Assembly (NCBI GenBank): GCA_008477525.1
Contig: SPDT01000001.1
Location: forward strand, 4,836,001-4,900,000
Origin: Hypomyces perniciosus
Taxonomy: Eukaryota > Ascomycota > Sordariomycetes > Hypocreales > Hypocreaceae
Direction: 5' to 3'
DNA: 64,000 nucleotides
A program made the position numbers and the translations under genes. This document shows, one piece after another, positions 12,675 to 23,974 of this stretch (position 1 is the first letter of the stretch; the number at the start of each line of letters is the position of its first letter). The notes beneath the pieces are model-generated. The model saw only the letters and a program-made list of their open reading frames with translations. It was not told where the DNA came from and did not search any database.

Positions 12675-14504
12675 TCAAACACTCTCGCGGATTTTCGCGG
12701 GCGTCAGCCCCGTCATGCTGATATCATCATCGTCCAGCCGCCGAGGTTTGGGTACATCTTTGCCAAAGTCTGCTGTCACAATACCCACGGATCCCTGTGA
12801 CGGTTGGCTTCCCCCATCTCTCAGTTCCCAGCTTCCTATCCGCTCATGCTGAACTCCGCCCTTTGAGACGGTCACGTCGATGTCACTGGCCATCTTCTCC
12901 ACTCCCTTGAAGCCGCTATGTGGATTGGAATCTGACGAACGCCCAAAGCGGCACGCGCCAAGGGCATACAGGACGAGCCCAGCAATGCCAATCACGACCA
13001 TCGTGACTACTGCGCCAATGACGCCGGCAATGGCTGGCTTCACGGTCCCAGAGGGCGAAGTGTTATCGCTGGGTAAGCTCGCACACCAGGAAGCGGATGT
13101 TGGTTGACAGAGGTCACACCACTGCGACGTATCCTGAGTAAAGCGCCGCATGGAATTGAGGAAGCCAGTATATGGGATACTTTGCCCACCAAATCCAGAC
13201 CCGAATAGAGGGTAGGTGGAAAACTGACCATCCCCATCGGCGCTCGCACGGTACGTGAATCGAATCAAGAGGTCCTCTGTGGATGGCATCGACGAAGCGC
13301 CGTTCGGATCTTGTCCAATCAGCTCGAAAACTATGGCCGCGCCAGGCTCAGGGAGAGTGGAAAACGGTCCTGAGAGAAGGTTTTCCCGGGTGAAAAGGCC
13401 ACCGACAGAGAAGAAGGCCAGCATGGGTTCGAGGGAACCGAACATCAAAGTGAGCTTGCTCCCATTGCCTTGGGTAACACTGCTGAATGAGTCCGTAATC
13501 TTCCGAGCTAGAGTTCGACCAGCGATGCTGGAGACCAAGCTGCTGGTGTCGTTAGTGCTTGCGGTGGCATTGTTACTGTTCTTGGCGCGTTCGATCTCGA
13601 AGGCGTTGTTCCTGAGAGTGGTGAGTGTGTCGTTGGCGTTTTGTAGGCCCTTGAAGACTGTCTCATTGTGAGTATTCATGTAGTCGACAAACTCATATAT
13701 CTCATAGGCATTTCCATAATTAGCCTGCTCAGCAGGAATGGTGCCTTTTAGGGGCGCAGATGAGAATAGGTTCTGGTAGAAGTCCTGAGTAGCTGCGAAA
13801 CGGTTGACCAAGTCCGTTTGTTCAATGGTTTTTGCCACGTTATACCAAGCAGTGCATCCAATGGTGCCTTGTATTCTAGAGTTTCAATACCAAGTTAGCA
13901 CGTAGGCTATGTGGCAAAGGGGAAAGTCCAGGGAGTTTAGATCAGCGTACGCAATAGACGACGAATCCGTCATGGATAGAGTCTGAATGTTAGGGTACTG
14001 ATATCCGCCTAGAGGATAATTGGTCTGATTATTGGTAATAAAGTCCTGAGCCAACTCCTGTCCTCCAGCAAAGTTGTTGAATGCCCGTACATTGGGAGGA
14101 TAGAGACCCTGTAGGAAGGCCATGGCGCCCCCAGCAACCCATTCGTCCGTCTGTGACAAAATGGTGAGTTGGCTATTAACAATTGCATCGCTGGCAACAT
14201 TCTGGATCGGTGGAGGCTGGGTTGAGTTGGCCAGGGAAGAATTGCTGCCGATCAAGTAACGACTTCGAAAAGCGCTGCCCTGTCGCCACATTTGCTGAGC
14301 CCCCAGTGGAGTGAGGACGGTCTGTAGGCCGCCCAGAGAGGGAGTCTTCTCGCCATGGTTGATGAATGCGACGGCAGCCCAGACCTTTTCGTTGATGCTG
14401 TCGCTAGACTGAGCCGAGACATTGATCGCGAGGAGCAGCACCAATAGCTGCGATAGAGACCAGAGCGGGGTCATGTTGGAGTTGCGGGGGCCCTTTGCCT
14501 CCAA
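12675..14504 (-). CDS. Secreted/membrane-anchored histidine-phosphatase-like protein, probably inactive
   Basis: Exons 14504-13951 and 13875-12675 (minus), 75-bp intron, phase 2, 584 aa from the first Met. The Met at residue 11 (14474) puts a clean signal peptide (Leu-rich, ending near VSA) at the N-terminus and is probably the real start. The fold matches the histidine acid phosphatase superfamily: the N-terminal motif is at residues 49-55 and the second-motif region at about 332-334. However, the RHGxRxP motif reads NHGEKTP, so both Arg are lost though the His remains, and the C-terminal HD/HE pair appears as SLE. A hydrophobic helix (about 466-489) and a short cytoplasmic tail follow, so the product is likely a type I membrane protein. 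Several N-glycosylation sequons are present. Inference: a non-catalytic surface or binding protein rather than a working phosphatase. Confidence 0.85.
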
Positions 14505-15574
14505 TATCCAATATGGACGAGCAGCACAGAATGCAACTGTGGCTCTGGAAAGGGGTGAGAGGAGCCCGATGACTTGATTTCACCTTTCCTTCCGTCGGAT
14601 AAGCGACAATCGGAGGGAATGACGACGGAAGCAGCAGTATCAAGTATAGAACACGGATAAAAAGCTCTTAGTGGATGGAGAGGGCGGAGGTGTGAATTCT
14701 GCCTATAAGAAGCATAAAGTATATAGGTAGCCCGGCTGACGGGAATGACCCTTGGCGGCAGGACAGCTCTATCATTTGTGATTTCGTTTTTCCATGGTTA
14801 TCCATGGCACGCACATAAGCCAATAAATAGTGTAAGATGAGAAATACGAGTAGGTGTTGACCAAGTATACTCCGTACAGCGCATGAACCTGCTGCGGGCT
14901 GTTTTTTTGGCCATGGATTTACAGCGAACCCTACCGCTCCAATCAGTGCCCCGAACCGGCCCATGTTTAGTACTATGTAGTAGTAGTACGAAGTAGTATA
15001 CAGGGAATGAGGGCGGTCTCGGCGGCATAGTCCTCTCAGCTGGCGCCTCGTGCTTTAGTTGTGGATGATATTGGAGAGCGATATATAATAATGGTGGTGC
15101 GGGGGGTCATGGCACAGTGGGGGCCGTTTATCATGGATGTTCTTGGGAGCTATAATAGGCATATTGTACCTGACTTTCATGGTAACCTGTTCCGAAAAAG
15201 AGGTTGACCTAGAGATATGCAGCCAGTGTTACTATTGCCGTACGACCAAAACGAACCTTGGCAGAGAAGCGACAATATTGAAAGCATGATTGACTACAGG
15301 TTAGCACAGCACATATTGCAGCCACTCAAGCTGAAGCTCCATGTCTGTCAATCCTCACCTCAACCCCTTATAAAAGAAAGCATACAATATGAGCAGATAG
15401 GTAAAATGCACATCAGCTTCAAAATCTTGATTTAGAGGTTCGAGATGTCAGATCTGAAGATCAAGAACTCCATTTGTAGCGAAGAGAATTCAGGAGTAGA
15501 TGAAGCTGGTGAGTAAATAAGCACGATTAGGACACCACCAGACATGCCATGGGAAGTAGATCACCACTTCAATC
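14505..15574. other. Intergenic between phosphatase-like gene and tRNA
   Basis: No credible coding frame. Contains TAG/TAC-rich patches near 14975-15000 and an ACTCCGTAC element near 14870. Confidence 0.5.
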
Positions 15575-15646
15575 GGTTCCATGGTCTAACGGTTATGACT
15601 GCGGATTCTGATTCCGCCAGCGAGGGTTCGACTCCCCCTGGAACCT
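15575..15646 (+). tRNA. tRNA-Gln (anticodon CTG)
   Basis: A 72-nt cloverleaf can be folded by eye. The acceptor stem GGTTCCA (15575-15581) pairs with TGGAACC (15639-15645), with discriminator T. The anticodon stem GCGGA/TCCGC flanks a 7-nt loop with CTG at 15608-15610, which reads CAG (Gln). Internal promoter elements fit: box A TGGTCTAACGG (15582-15592) and box B GGTTCGACTCC (15625-15635). There is no intron. The T stem has one A-C mismatch (15623 with 15637), a small oddity. A run of six T follows 4 nt downstream. Confidence 0.93.
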
Positions 15647-15649
15647 GTA

Positions 15650-15655
15650 TTTTTT
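15650..15655 (+). terminator. Pol III terminator of the tRNA-Gln gene
   Basis: Six consecutive T on the non-template strand, 4 nt after the discriminator base, the usual RNA polymerase III stop signal. Confidence 0.8.
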
Positions 15656-17112
15656 GCCGATCTTGACAATAAAGATCATGCATGATTCATACCTCTTTTT
15701 TTTTTCTCTCTCGAAACGGATATTAATTGACGAGCAAGGTTCTTAGACCTCTACTTGGATAATGCCGAATTCCTCAGCCTGCAGTGCCTAGGCATGGAGT
15801 ACCTCATGCTTACCAGTTGCCATGTACCCGTACTTGCGCTTTTGGTGGCAAAAGAAATGAGAATGGCGTTCAGACTACTCCATAATATTTGATCAGTGAG
15901 ATCTTTGGACCCCACATGGCATGGAAGCTATCGTTTAAATAAATTGTACGGAGTACTGTAAGGCACCATTTCTCTGTGTCCAAGGTATGGATTATACGAG
16001 TAAGGCATGTCCTCTTACGAAAAAAAAGGAAAAAACAAGGCACGACAGCTTTGATCTCCGTTGTGACATTCCCTTGGAGGCAGTGAGTGACACATGCAGA
16101 GTACTCCGTGCATCCATCCACACGCTCTTCTTATCAATCTATGGCAAGACAAATCCGGACAAGGTGGGATTGGTATTGAGCGCCGCATTCTTCCTTGCCT
16201 CAGGTGATGAAAGATGAAAGGGTCATCCGAGTATTACGTACTACCCCGTCAGAGCGACATCGTCGTCATCCCCTTTGAACTGGAAAAGGAAATAGTTCTA
16301 CTCCGTAATACCGTAGAGGAAAGTCATTGCAGACTACCTAGGTAGCTTGATGCACCTTATACTTACTTATACGAGAACAAGTTGTGCGGATTCCGAGATC
16401 ATTTAATGATTGTTATTCGCATTTTGGGGACAATACTCCGTACCCAGTAAGGTTGAACTTTCTAGACGAGCACAACCTTAGTACTACATACTACCTAATA
16501 TGTACAAAGTACAGAGTAGATACTCTAGTTAAATCCCATCCTGACATAGACATATCCCTTTGACAAATACTGCACTTATTCTATCGATTTACAGCAACGT
16601 TCAAATATCGAGTGAGGCGAGGCGGTTGCATGTTATTCCATCCTCAATACTACCACACGCACTCGAAAGCGCGCGAATGTCCTTGAATGCTTTGCGTTAC
16701 AGGGGATGTACGTCGTTCTCCGTACGAAGTACGGCCTCCCAGGGAGTATACGAGCTGACAGCGCTACCTAGTGCTATTACTAGCGATCATTATAGCGCCG
16801 TTAGTGGTTCTCTTTGCCCTTCGGAAACCGCAATTTCTCCGCATCATCCACCAGCGCCGCCTGTGACTCCAGTGGAAGCGTTCCCTGTCCCACGCACCAC
16901 AGAACTTCGCACACCCACACATTACATACATACATTCATACATACTACCTACACTACAACACCAACACCAACACCAACACCAAGCATCTCGAAAGTCGTG
17001 CGCCTATTGCAAGCACCCAAGACACAATACCCGTTCAGTCGCATCGCGTTCGCGCTCGACCTCCGTCGCTCGCTCGATGGCCCGACCGCACGCTGCGTCC
17101 TGAATCGCCGCC
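15656..17112. other. Intergenic, KDM4 promoter side
   Basis: 1.46 kb with several GTAC-type palindrome elements (near 15948, 16098, 16303, 16434 and 16720). A CAACAC hexanucleotide repeat (about 16956-16982) lies in the probable leader of the demethylase gene. No gene is seen. Confidence 0.5.
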
Positions 17113-20100
17113 ATGTCGACCGATGCCCTAAGCGCCACAGCGCCCGTTGTCGCCGACGAGATCGAATGTGCGAAGCAGCCCCAACCCGCTTTCCTGCACT
17201 CGCCACCCGATAGCAACAATGCAGAGAAGTCGGACGCCAGCGACTCGGAGCTGAGCGACCTGGAAGATGAGCCGGTCTTGGACGATGCGCCTGGGTTTCC
17301 CACGCTGCCCCAGGTTGTTGAGGATGACATTGGAGAGGTGCTCCCCGACCACTGGTCTGGCAATGTTCCCATCTTCAGGCCGACAATGGACCAGTTCAAA
17401 GACTTCAAGCGCTTCGTATGTCACCAATCTACTCCCAATTGTTCCCTTTGCTGACCCGCGGATCCCTCCAGATGACAAAGGTCGACAGCTATGGCATGAA
17501 GTCCGGCATCATCAAGATCATCCCACCAAAGGAATGGAAGGATGCCCAACCACCCCTCGAAGACCTCGTAAAGCAAGTCAGGGTCCGCGAGCCGATCAAG
17601 CAAGACATAATGGGATCGAACGGCACCTATCGCCAGGTTAATATTCTCCATGGTCGATCTTACAACATCCCGCAATGGCGACAACTCTGCGAACAAAGCG
17701 AACACCAACCTCCTGCCAGACGTGGTGAACGGCGCGCCAATGCAGAAAAGCCAAGGCCCAGGCCACAGCGCACTCGTTCGACTGCCCCAAAGCCTTCCAG
17801 TTCAGCAGCCCCCAAGACCCGCGGTAGAGGGAGACCACCCAAGAACAAAGGCAAACAGAAGCAGGCTGAGGAGGAGAATCGACCGATGACCCCGGTATCG
17901 CCAAAGATCGAAGCGCAAGAGGCTGGAGAGGAGATAATAGCCTCGATCGAGAAGGATCCTGGAACTGAAGTTGAGGATCTGGATCATCAGCCTTCCGTTG
18001 GCAGAATGGGTGGTATCCGACCCGCCAAAGCAAAGACCCAATCCGTCTCGGCGCGTCGGAAGTATAGCCGTCGGGAAGGCTCAGCAGTGATTGATGAGGC
18101 TGCGTTCAAGGATTTCGACTATCGGATGGACATCTCAGACTACACTCCAGAGCGTTGTGAAGAACTCGAGAGAGCCTACTGGAAGACGTTGACCTATGCT
18201 CCGCCATTGTACGGCGCGGACTTGATGGGGACGCTCTTCGATGAAAGGACCGAAGTCTGGAACCTGAACAAGCTACCCAATCTTCTCGATGTTCTCGGCA
18301 CAAAAGTCCCCGGTGTCAACACTGCCTATCTTTATCTTGGGATGTGGAAGGCAACGTTTGCCTGGCATCTCGAAGATGTTGACCTATACAGCATCAACTA
18401 TCTTCATTTCGGCGCTCCGAAGCAGTGGTACAGTATCTCTCAGGCTGATGCTCGACGATTTGAGGCTGCTATGAAGAGCATCTGGCCCGCTGACGCTAAA
18501 GCTTGTGACCAATTTTTGAGGCACAAGGCTTTTCTTATTTCTCCCCAACATCTACTACAGAACTATGGTATCAGAGTCAACAAATGCGTGTCATACCCGG
18601 GCGAGTTTGTTGTGACATATCCTTATGGATATCATTCTGGGTATAATTTGGGCTACAATTGCGCCGAAGCTGTCAACTTCGCTCTTGACTCCTGGCTCGA
18701 GATGGGCAAAATTGCAAAGAAGTGTGAATGCGCCCAAGCCCAAGACAGCGTCTGGGTCAACGTTTACGAAATCGAACGCAAACTGCGCGGCGAAGAAACC
18801 GAGTACGAGGAGACTGAGGACGAAGAGGATGAAGACGAAGATGACGACGACCTTTCTGGCCTTCCAACCCCACCCGCTAGCCACGGAGTGAAGTTCAAGG
18901 ATACAGGTCGCAAGAGGAAGCGCGGCCCAGGAGACAAGGGTGCAAAGATCAAGGTCAAGAAGATCAAGTTGCGACTCAAAGTTAAGGCTGAGCCACCTTG
19001 TTGCCTCTGCCCCAATGATATTCCAGGTCTGGAAATATTGCCCACAGATGATGGCCGCAGAGCTCATCGTCTCTGTGCTCTCTATGTACCCGAGACTTAC
19101 ATCGATATGGTGGATGACAAAGAAGTCATATCGAACGCTGCGAGCATCCATAAAGACCGCCTTGATCTCAAGTGTCTATTCTGCCGGTCAAAGCGTGGGG
19201 CGTGCTTTCAATGTTCCCAAAAGAAATGTGCCAGGGCATATCACGCCACATGTGCTGCCGCTGCGGGCGTCTTCACAGAGGAACAAGATGTTCCCGTATT
19301 TGGCGAGGACGGCACTGAGTACAAGGAACAAGTATTTGAGTTTAGTTGTCGTTTCCATCGTACTAAGCGTGACAAGAAGCTGGATGGTGATGCTCTGGAG
19401 GGAGACTCTCGCATTCAGGCGGCCGCGGAGGCTCTTAAGCAGGGAGATATTTGCCAGATGCAATACTATCGAGGCGATATCTTCGCCGGAATAGTGATGG
19501 AGAATCGACCGGACGAGCAAATGCTCTTGGTAGATGTTCTGCCAAGCGGGTATGTAATCCCAGTCAATCCCAAGAATAAATGGCTAATACAGGATAGTGA
19601 CCGTGTTGAGGTCGAGTGGAAATGGTTGTTGCTTCCAGACCCGTCTGATTATCACTTGCCAAAAGCATCCGCAAATGCTATCCCTCTGCCTGCCTCTCGC
19701 AAAGCAAAGGACCAACTCAATGCCAAACGGCATGATGACAAGCCGCGGAAGGATGATGTCTTTGTTGATGGCTTTACTTGGGCGGAGTTTAATACTCTGG
19801 ATGTCACCAACAAGGCGCAGGTCAGGATCGACTTCACCAAGGAGCATCAAATTTGGCACTATCTTGGAAAGACGTCGACCGACGCCAGGGCGCAATATAC
19901 TGAAGATCCGTCAAAGCCCCGCCATAACCCCAAAGGAAACTACTTGGATACAATCCCGAAGCCTCCAAAACCTTTGCCTGCACCGAGGCCTACATATCAA
20001 CATCAGATATACGGAGTTGTGGGACCTTACACATATTCAGCTGCCGGGATAGGCCTTTCGTCAACACTTTCGGCATCTGCAAAGGCTGAAGTACCATACG

Positions 20101-21700
20101 TCTACAAGCCTAGAAAGCCCATGGAACCTAATTTGGCCATCACCGGGACATATACTCCACAAATATATACGTCCACCTTCTCTATCCAATCTCCATCGCC
20201 CTCGATCCCTCAACAATACCATTACGCGGCAAAACCTGGCTACCAAAGCAATACCTTACCACCAGTCCAGAGATTTGGAACAACCGGAGCCTATCAGATG
20301 TCTCATCTACAAGCATTGCCTCCCTCAGCAACACCATCTGGTCGTGCACGCCCGATATCTGCTGCAACTTCAGGGCCAACTCCTGGTATCAAGGCCCCCG
20401 GTACCGTCCAAGCACCCCAGCATTTCAGCAAGCCTACCTGGCAAGTTCACTCCTCGGTTTACCAGAAATACTCGTTTTTCCAAGTGAATCACAACAGGTA
20501 CGTTATTGTAATTCACCCTTAGATTTCCTTCCTAACCTGATGACTAGGGACTCATCTAAATACCGCACCCCCTATGCACCATGGGGTGGGTTTACAAATG
20601 GGTACCAGGGGGACTTGAGGGCACATTTGATGACGAATCAAAATGATTTGATTCGAAGGTCATCTCTTCAGGCAGCGCCTCCCGCGAGCCAATCTGGACA
20701 AACCCAAGCAACATCTCCTGGCACGAACACTGTGCATCCCATGGGAGTGCTTCCTTGTTCACCGTCAACTCCCCAAGCTTCAATATCAGGAGCATCATCG
20801 GCGCAACAGAAGCCATCCATGTCACATCCAGCCTTACCAGGAACACCCAGTTATCAGTATCATCCCGCTATAAAGGCCCAATACAGGATTTTGGCCCAGC
20901 AACACTCCCAGGCACAGGCAACACCGCACCAGGCGAGTAAACCAAAGCATCCACCAGTGCCGAAGTCATATAAGGTTGGATTACCCGCCGCCATCAGCCT
21001 CTCCCTGAAGTCGACTAAATCCGCAATGCAGATTCCACCGAAGCAGTCTCCGGTGCCCCTGCCAGCTAATTTCTTGGCCGCCATGACTTCTTCACCTAGC
21101 ACGCCTGCATCATCCTCCAGACCTTCACCACTCCGGCTCACAGCCCAACAGGCGAACGCCACAACCGCGAAACCAATATTGCCAACGGCATCACGCGATT
21201 CATCGTTAACCGCAGGAGTAAATCTAGGACCAACCACGAAGCCTGTACAACAGGTCAAGGTCTCAACAACACCTGTCCCACTTCCAAAGTTCTCAGTACA
21301 AACTCAGCAGAATACAGGCCATAGTGCCGCGTCAGGAACAGGAATATCGAATCTACCAAATTCACCACAAATCAAGGAATCGTCGGTTGGTGGACCAGCA
21401 ATGGATGCAACTGCGGTTGCCACATCTCAGAAACCAGTAGAAGCTACCTCAACCGGTGCAACTAATATACCCAACGAAGGTTCGATATCAGCAGTGGGAA
21501 CCTCCACAGTAGCAGGGCCAGCCGCGCCCATTAATCAGCAAACTGGTGCAGGCGCAACTACTCAACCCAACGGCGCACAATCTATGGCGCAGCACCGACC
21601 TGAAGGATTCCCCGATGTTCCTGGGTGCGAATCTATGGAATTCGTCGAGCGCATGATGGAGAACATGAGAAGGGCATCTCAACGTTGGGTTGTGGAATAG
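17113..21700 (+). CDS. kdmA: KDM4/JMJD2-type histone demethylase (JmjN-JmjC-PHD), 3 exons, 1493 aa
   Basis: Exons 17113-17415, 17472-20497, 20548-21700; introns of 56 and 50 bp. JmjN spans the first intron (about residues 84-125). JmjC follows (about 370-500) with iron ligands H400, E402 (AWHLEDVD) and H489 (YGYHSGYN); the 2-oxoglutarate pocket context matches KDM4. An extended PHD-type zinc region follows (about 610-720; CCLCPND ... CLFCRSKRGACFQCSQ). Between JmjN and JmjC there is a Lys/Pro-rich linker with an AT-hook-like GRGRPPK, and after JmjC an acidic patch. The last 450 residues are Pro/Ser/Thr/Gln-rich and probably disordered. Family role: removal of methyl groups from histone H3 K9/K36 in the nucleus. 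The Aspergillus orthologue is KdmA, and yeast RPH1/GIS1 are relatives lacking PHD. All catalytic residues are present, so activity is expected. The last exon was joined by frame and fit and lacks a conserved domain. Confidence 0.92.
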
Positions 21701-22437
21701 GCTGTTTTGCCCCCGTTCTTCTAGATCGTTTTTGTTTTCTTTGCTCCGTTTTAAGGGGCCTTGCCTTGTTTGACTTTGTTTGTTTCTGGCGGCACGCATA
21801 TACCTCCTCATGGTACGGTGCAAATTTGATGGGACGGTCCCATCTGGCGTTGAAATGAAAGGTTCGGCGAACGATCGGCTTGAGTCTCACTTCGGAAATG
21901 TGCATGGCAACGAAATCGAAAGGACGGGATGATTGAATGATTGCTTCTTGCTATCAGGTGTGAGTTTAACGGTGCATTTTTATGTATTATTACTGTTGCA
22001 GCAGAATAGGGACCGGGTTCTAGGAGCACAGGTATGTAGTACTTGACTGTCTTGTAACTGAACAATTTCGTTCAGGTAACTCGTATTGAATGAAATTCCC
22101 CGACTTCCTGCTTCTTGTGCAATCCTCGTGTTAACAGGGTACGATGTATGAGGCCAGCTAGTTTCATTATCAACTTATCGTGTGTTGGCTAATTACTGTT
22201 CCGGGAAATGCTTGATGAAGGTGTTTTATGTCTCCAAGCTGGCAGATGTACGGCAGCTGGCCATGAAAGAGAAACTCGGGGTTCGTACAACCATCCTCAG
22301 GTGACTTAAAACGCTGCTAGGAAAGCCTTATAACCTCTGATTTCTTCCGAAAACCTTCCTTGAGCATCAACTTCTCAACTTCCTCTCAACTTCCCAAACC
22401 TCCACACACACACCTCACCAACCAACTTTCTCGTGCA
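21701..22437. other. Intergenic between demethylase and kinase genes
   Basis: No gene is seen. A CAC-rich stretch lies just upstream of the kinase start. Confidence 0.5.
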
Positions 22438-23545
22438 ATGACCCAGCAGGACTCACTTCAACGGGCAACCTGGACTCAGCCAGCTCAGGAGAGTTGGTCA
22501 CTCAAGCCTTCTCCGCTGAATACCGGAAGTCATCATGCTGGCTCCTGGAACCAAGATGACGAAACTCGGTCTACCATTGAGAGACGTAAATTTGCGTCTG
22601 ACAAATACTTGAGGGGATCCTATCTCGGCAGCGGCGGCTGGAGCACCGTGTATAAGGTCCTCAGAGTGTCGGATGGGCGTGTATTGGCAGGCAAATCTTC
22701 GACGACTGTTCAACAGCTGTATCAGGAGGCACGAACCTTGCGGCGTTTCTCACACGTAAGTTTCCAGACGAAATAGCATGATGGCTATGAATCTGGTTGT
22801 GAAGGGAGGGGGTTTGACGACTGTGGTTATCTAGGATCACATTCTTGAGTTCATCGACCTGCACAAGGAAGACAGCAACCCTGCTGCTACGCTGTTACTC
22901 ACAGAGCTATGTGCAGAGGGAATGCTGCAAACACGCATTGACCGTGCTTGTGGTTGCATGGACAGAGCGGAGATACTTCAGGTGACGCTCCAGATTTCTG
23001 AGGCGCTTCAGTACCTTCACGGCCGCAACGTCTTCCATTCAGACGTCAAGCCTCGGAACATACTGATCAGACGCCTACAACCCATCGACGTGGTCCTGGC
23101 GGACTGTGTAGACATGAAGGAGGAGGGAAAATGCCGTGGTCCTCCCCGCGGAACACAGGCCTACTGGTCGCCTGAGATCTTGAAATACAACCGTCACTTC
23201 GGGAGGAGCGATGATGTCTGGGCCTTGGGGATCACTCTGCTTGGGATGATTGCGCAGTGGCCGCCACTGTATCACACGAAGAAGGACGTTCGAAAGTATC
23301 CGCGAAGATGCTTCGACCACGTCCAGGCTCTGAAGGGCATGAATCCAGATCAAGACATTATTGAGTTGCTTGGAAAGATGATGGCCTGGAATGTGGGTGA
23401 GCGCGTCTCAGCACTGGACTGCGGTCGCATTGTGAAAGAATTGCTCGACAAGACAGACGAGGGAGAAGGGCATTGTTTGATGCAGAAGGACAAGGACTTG
23501 GGTATAAAGGCGCCGGAAGATTTTCGTCCGATTTCGTTCTGGTGA
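22438..23545 (+). CDS. Small serine/threonine-type protein kinase, non-RD, 2 exons, 342 aa
   Basis: Exons 22438-22755 and 22835-23545; 79-bp intron, phase 0. Visible kinase motifs in order: glycine loop YLGSGGWSTVYKV, the Lys in LAGKSS, a helix-C Glu (YQEARTL), the catalytic loop FHSDVKPRN (HSD instead of HRD), ADCVD where DFG is expected (Asp kept), and YWSPEIL replacing APE, followed by DDVWALGITLLGM. The kinase fold is essentially the whole protein. The missing Arg before the catalytic Asp marks a non-RD kinase, and the altered DFG may change regulation, but Lys, Asp and Asp are all present so catalysis is plausible. An in-frame Met at 22360 could add 26 residues; I prefer 22438. No named orthologue is recognised. 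Confidence 0.88.
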
Positions 23546-23974
23546 GGGTCTGGGGCCATGACTGAATGGATGCTCATTACTGTCTGAGAGTTGAGGGCTA
23601 ATACGTAACTGGAATTGGGGCGTCTTCCCTCATGTTTGCGATGGGTACAGAGTAATTACTATGGCATGAGCATCACGGGGTTTGACGCCATCACGAGAGA
23701 CCCCCACGTTAAGTAGCCTGACTCAGCAATCCTACGCCTTTCAATGTAGATATTTTTTTCCGGAGCCGATGTCGCAACTCTTGGACACTAAACATATAAA
23801 AATAGCGTTACGAGGCATTGAACTCTCGGTTCAATTGTCAAGGGGGTTGGATCGGCTTAAAAACCCAGCCATTGCCGTTGATTTTGGTGGTCTCTACTTC
23901 GTACGAACCAACACGAGTGGGGGGTTGCTGAGCTCTAGTCTCTCTCCTCTCACCTGGATAAAGTGTGGATTTCG
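23546..23974. other. Intergenic, aminotransferase promoter
   Basis: 429 bp between tandem genes, nothing coding seen. Confidence 0.5.
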
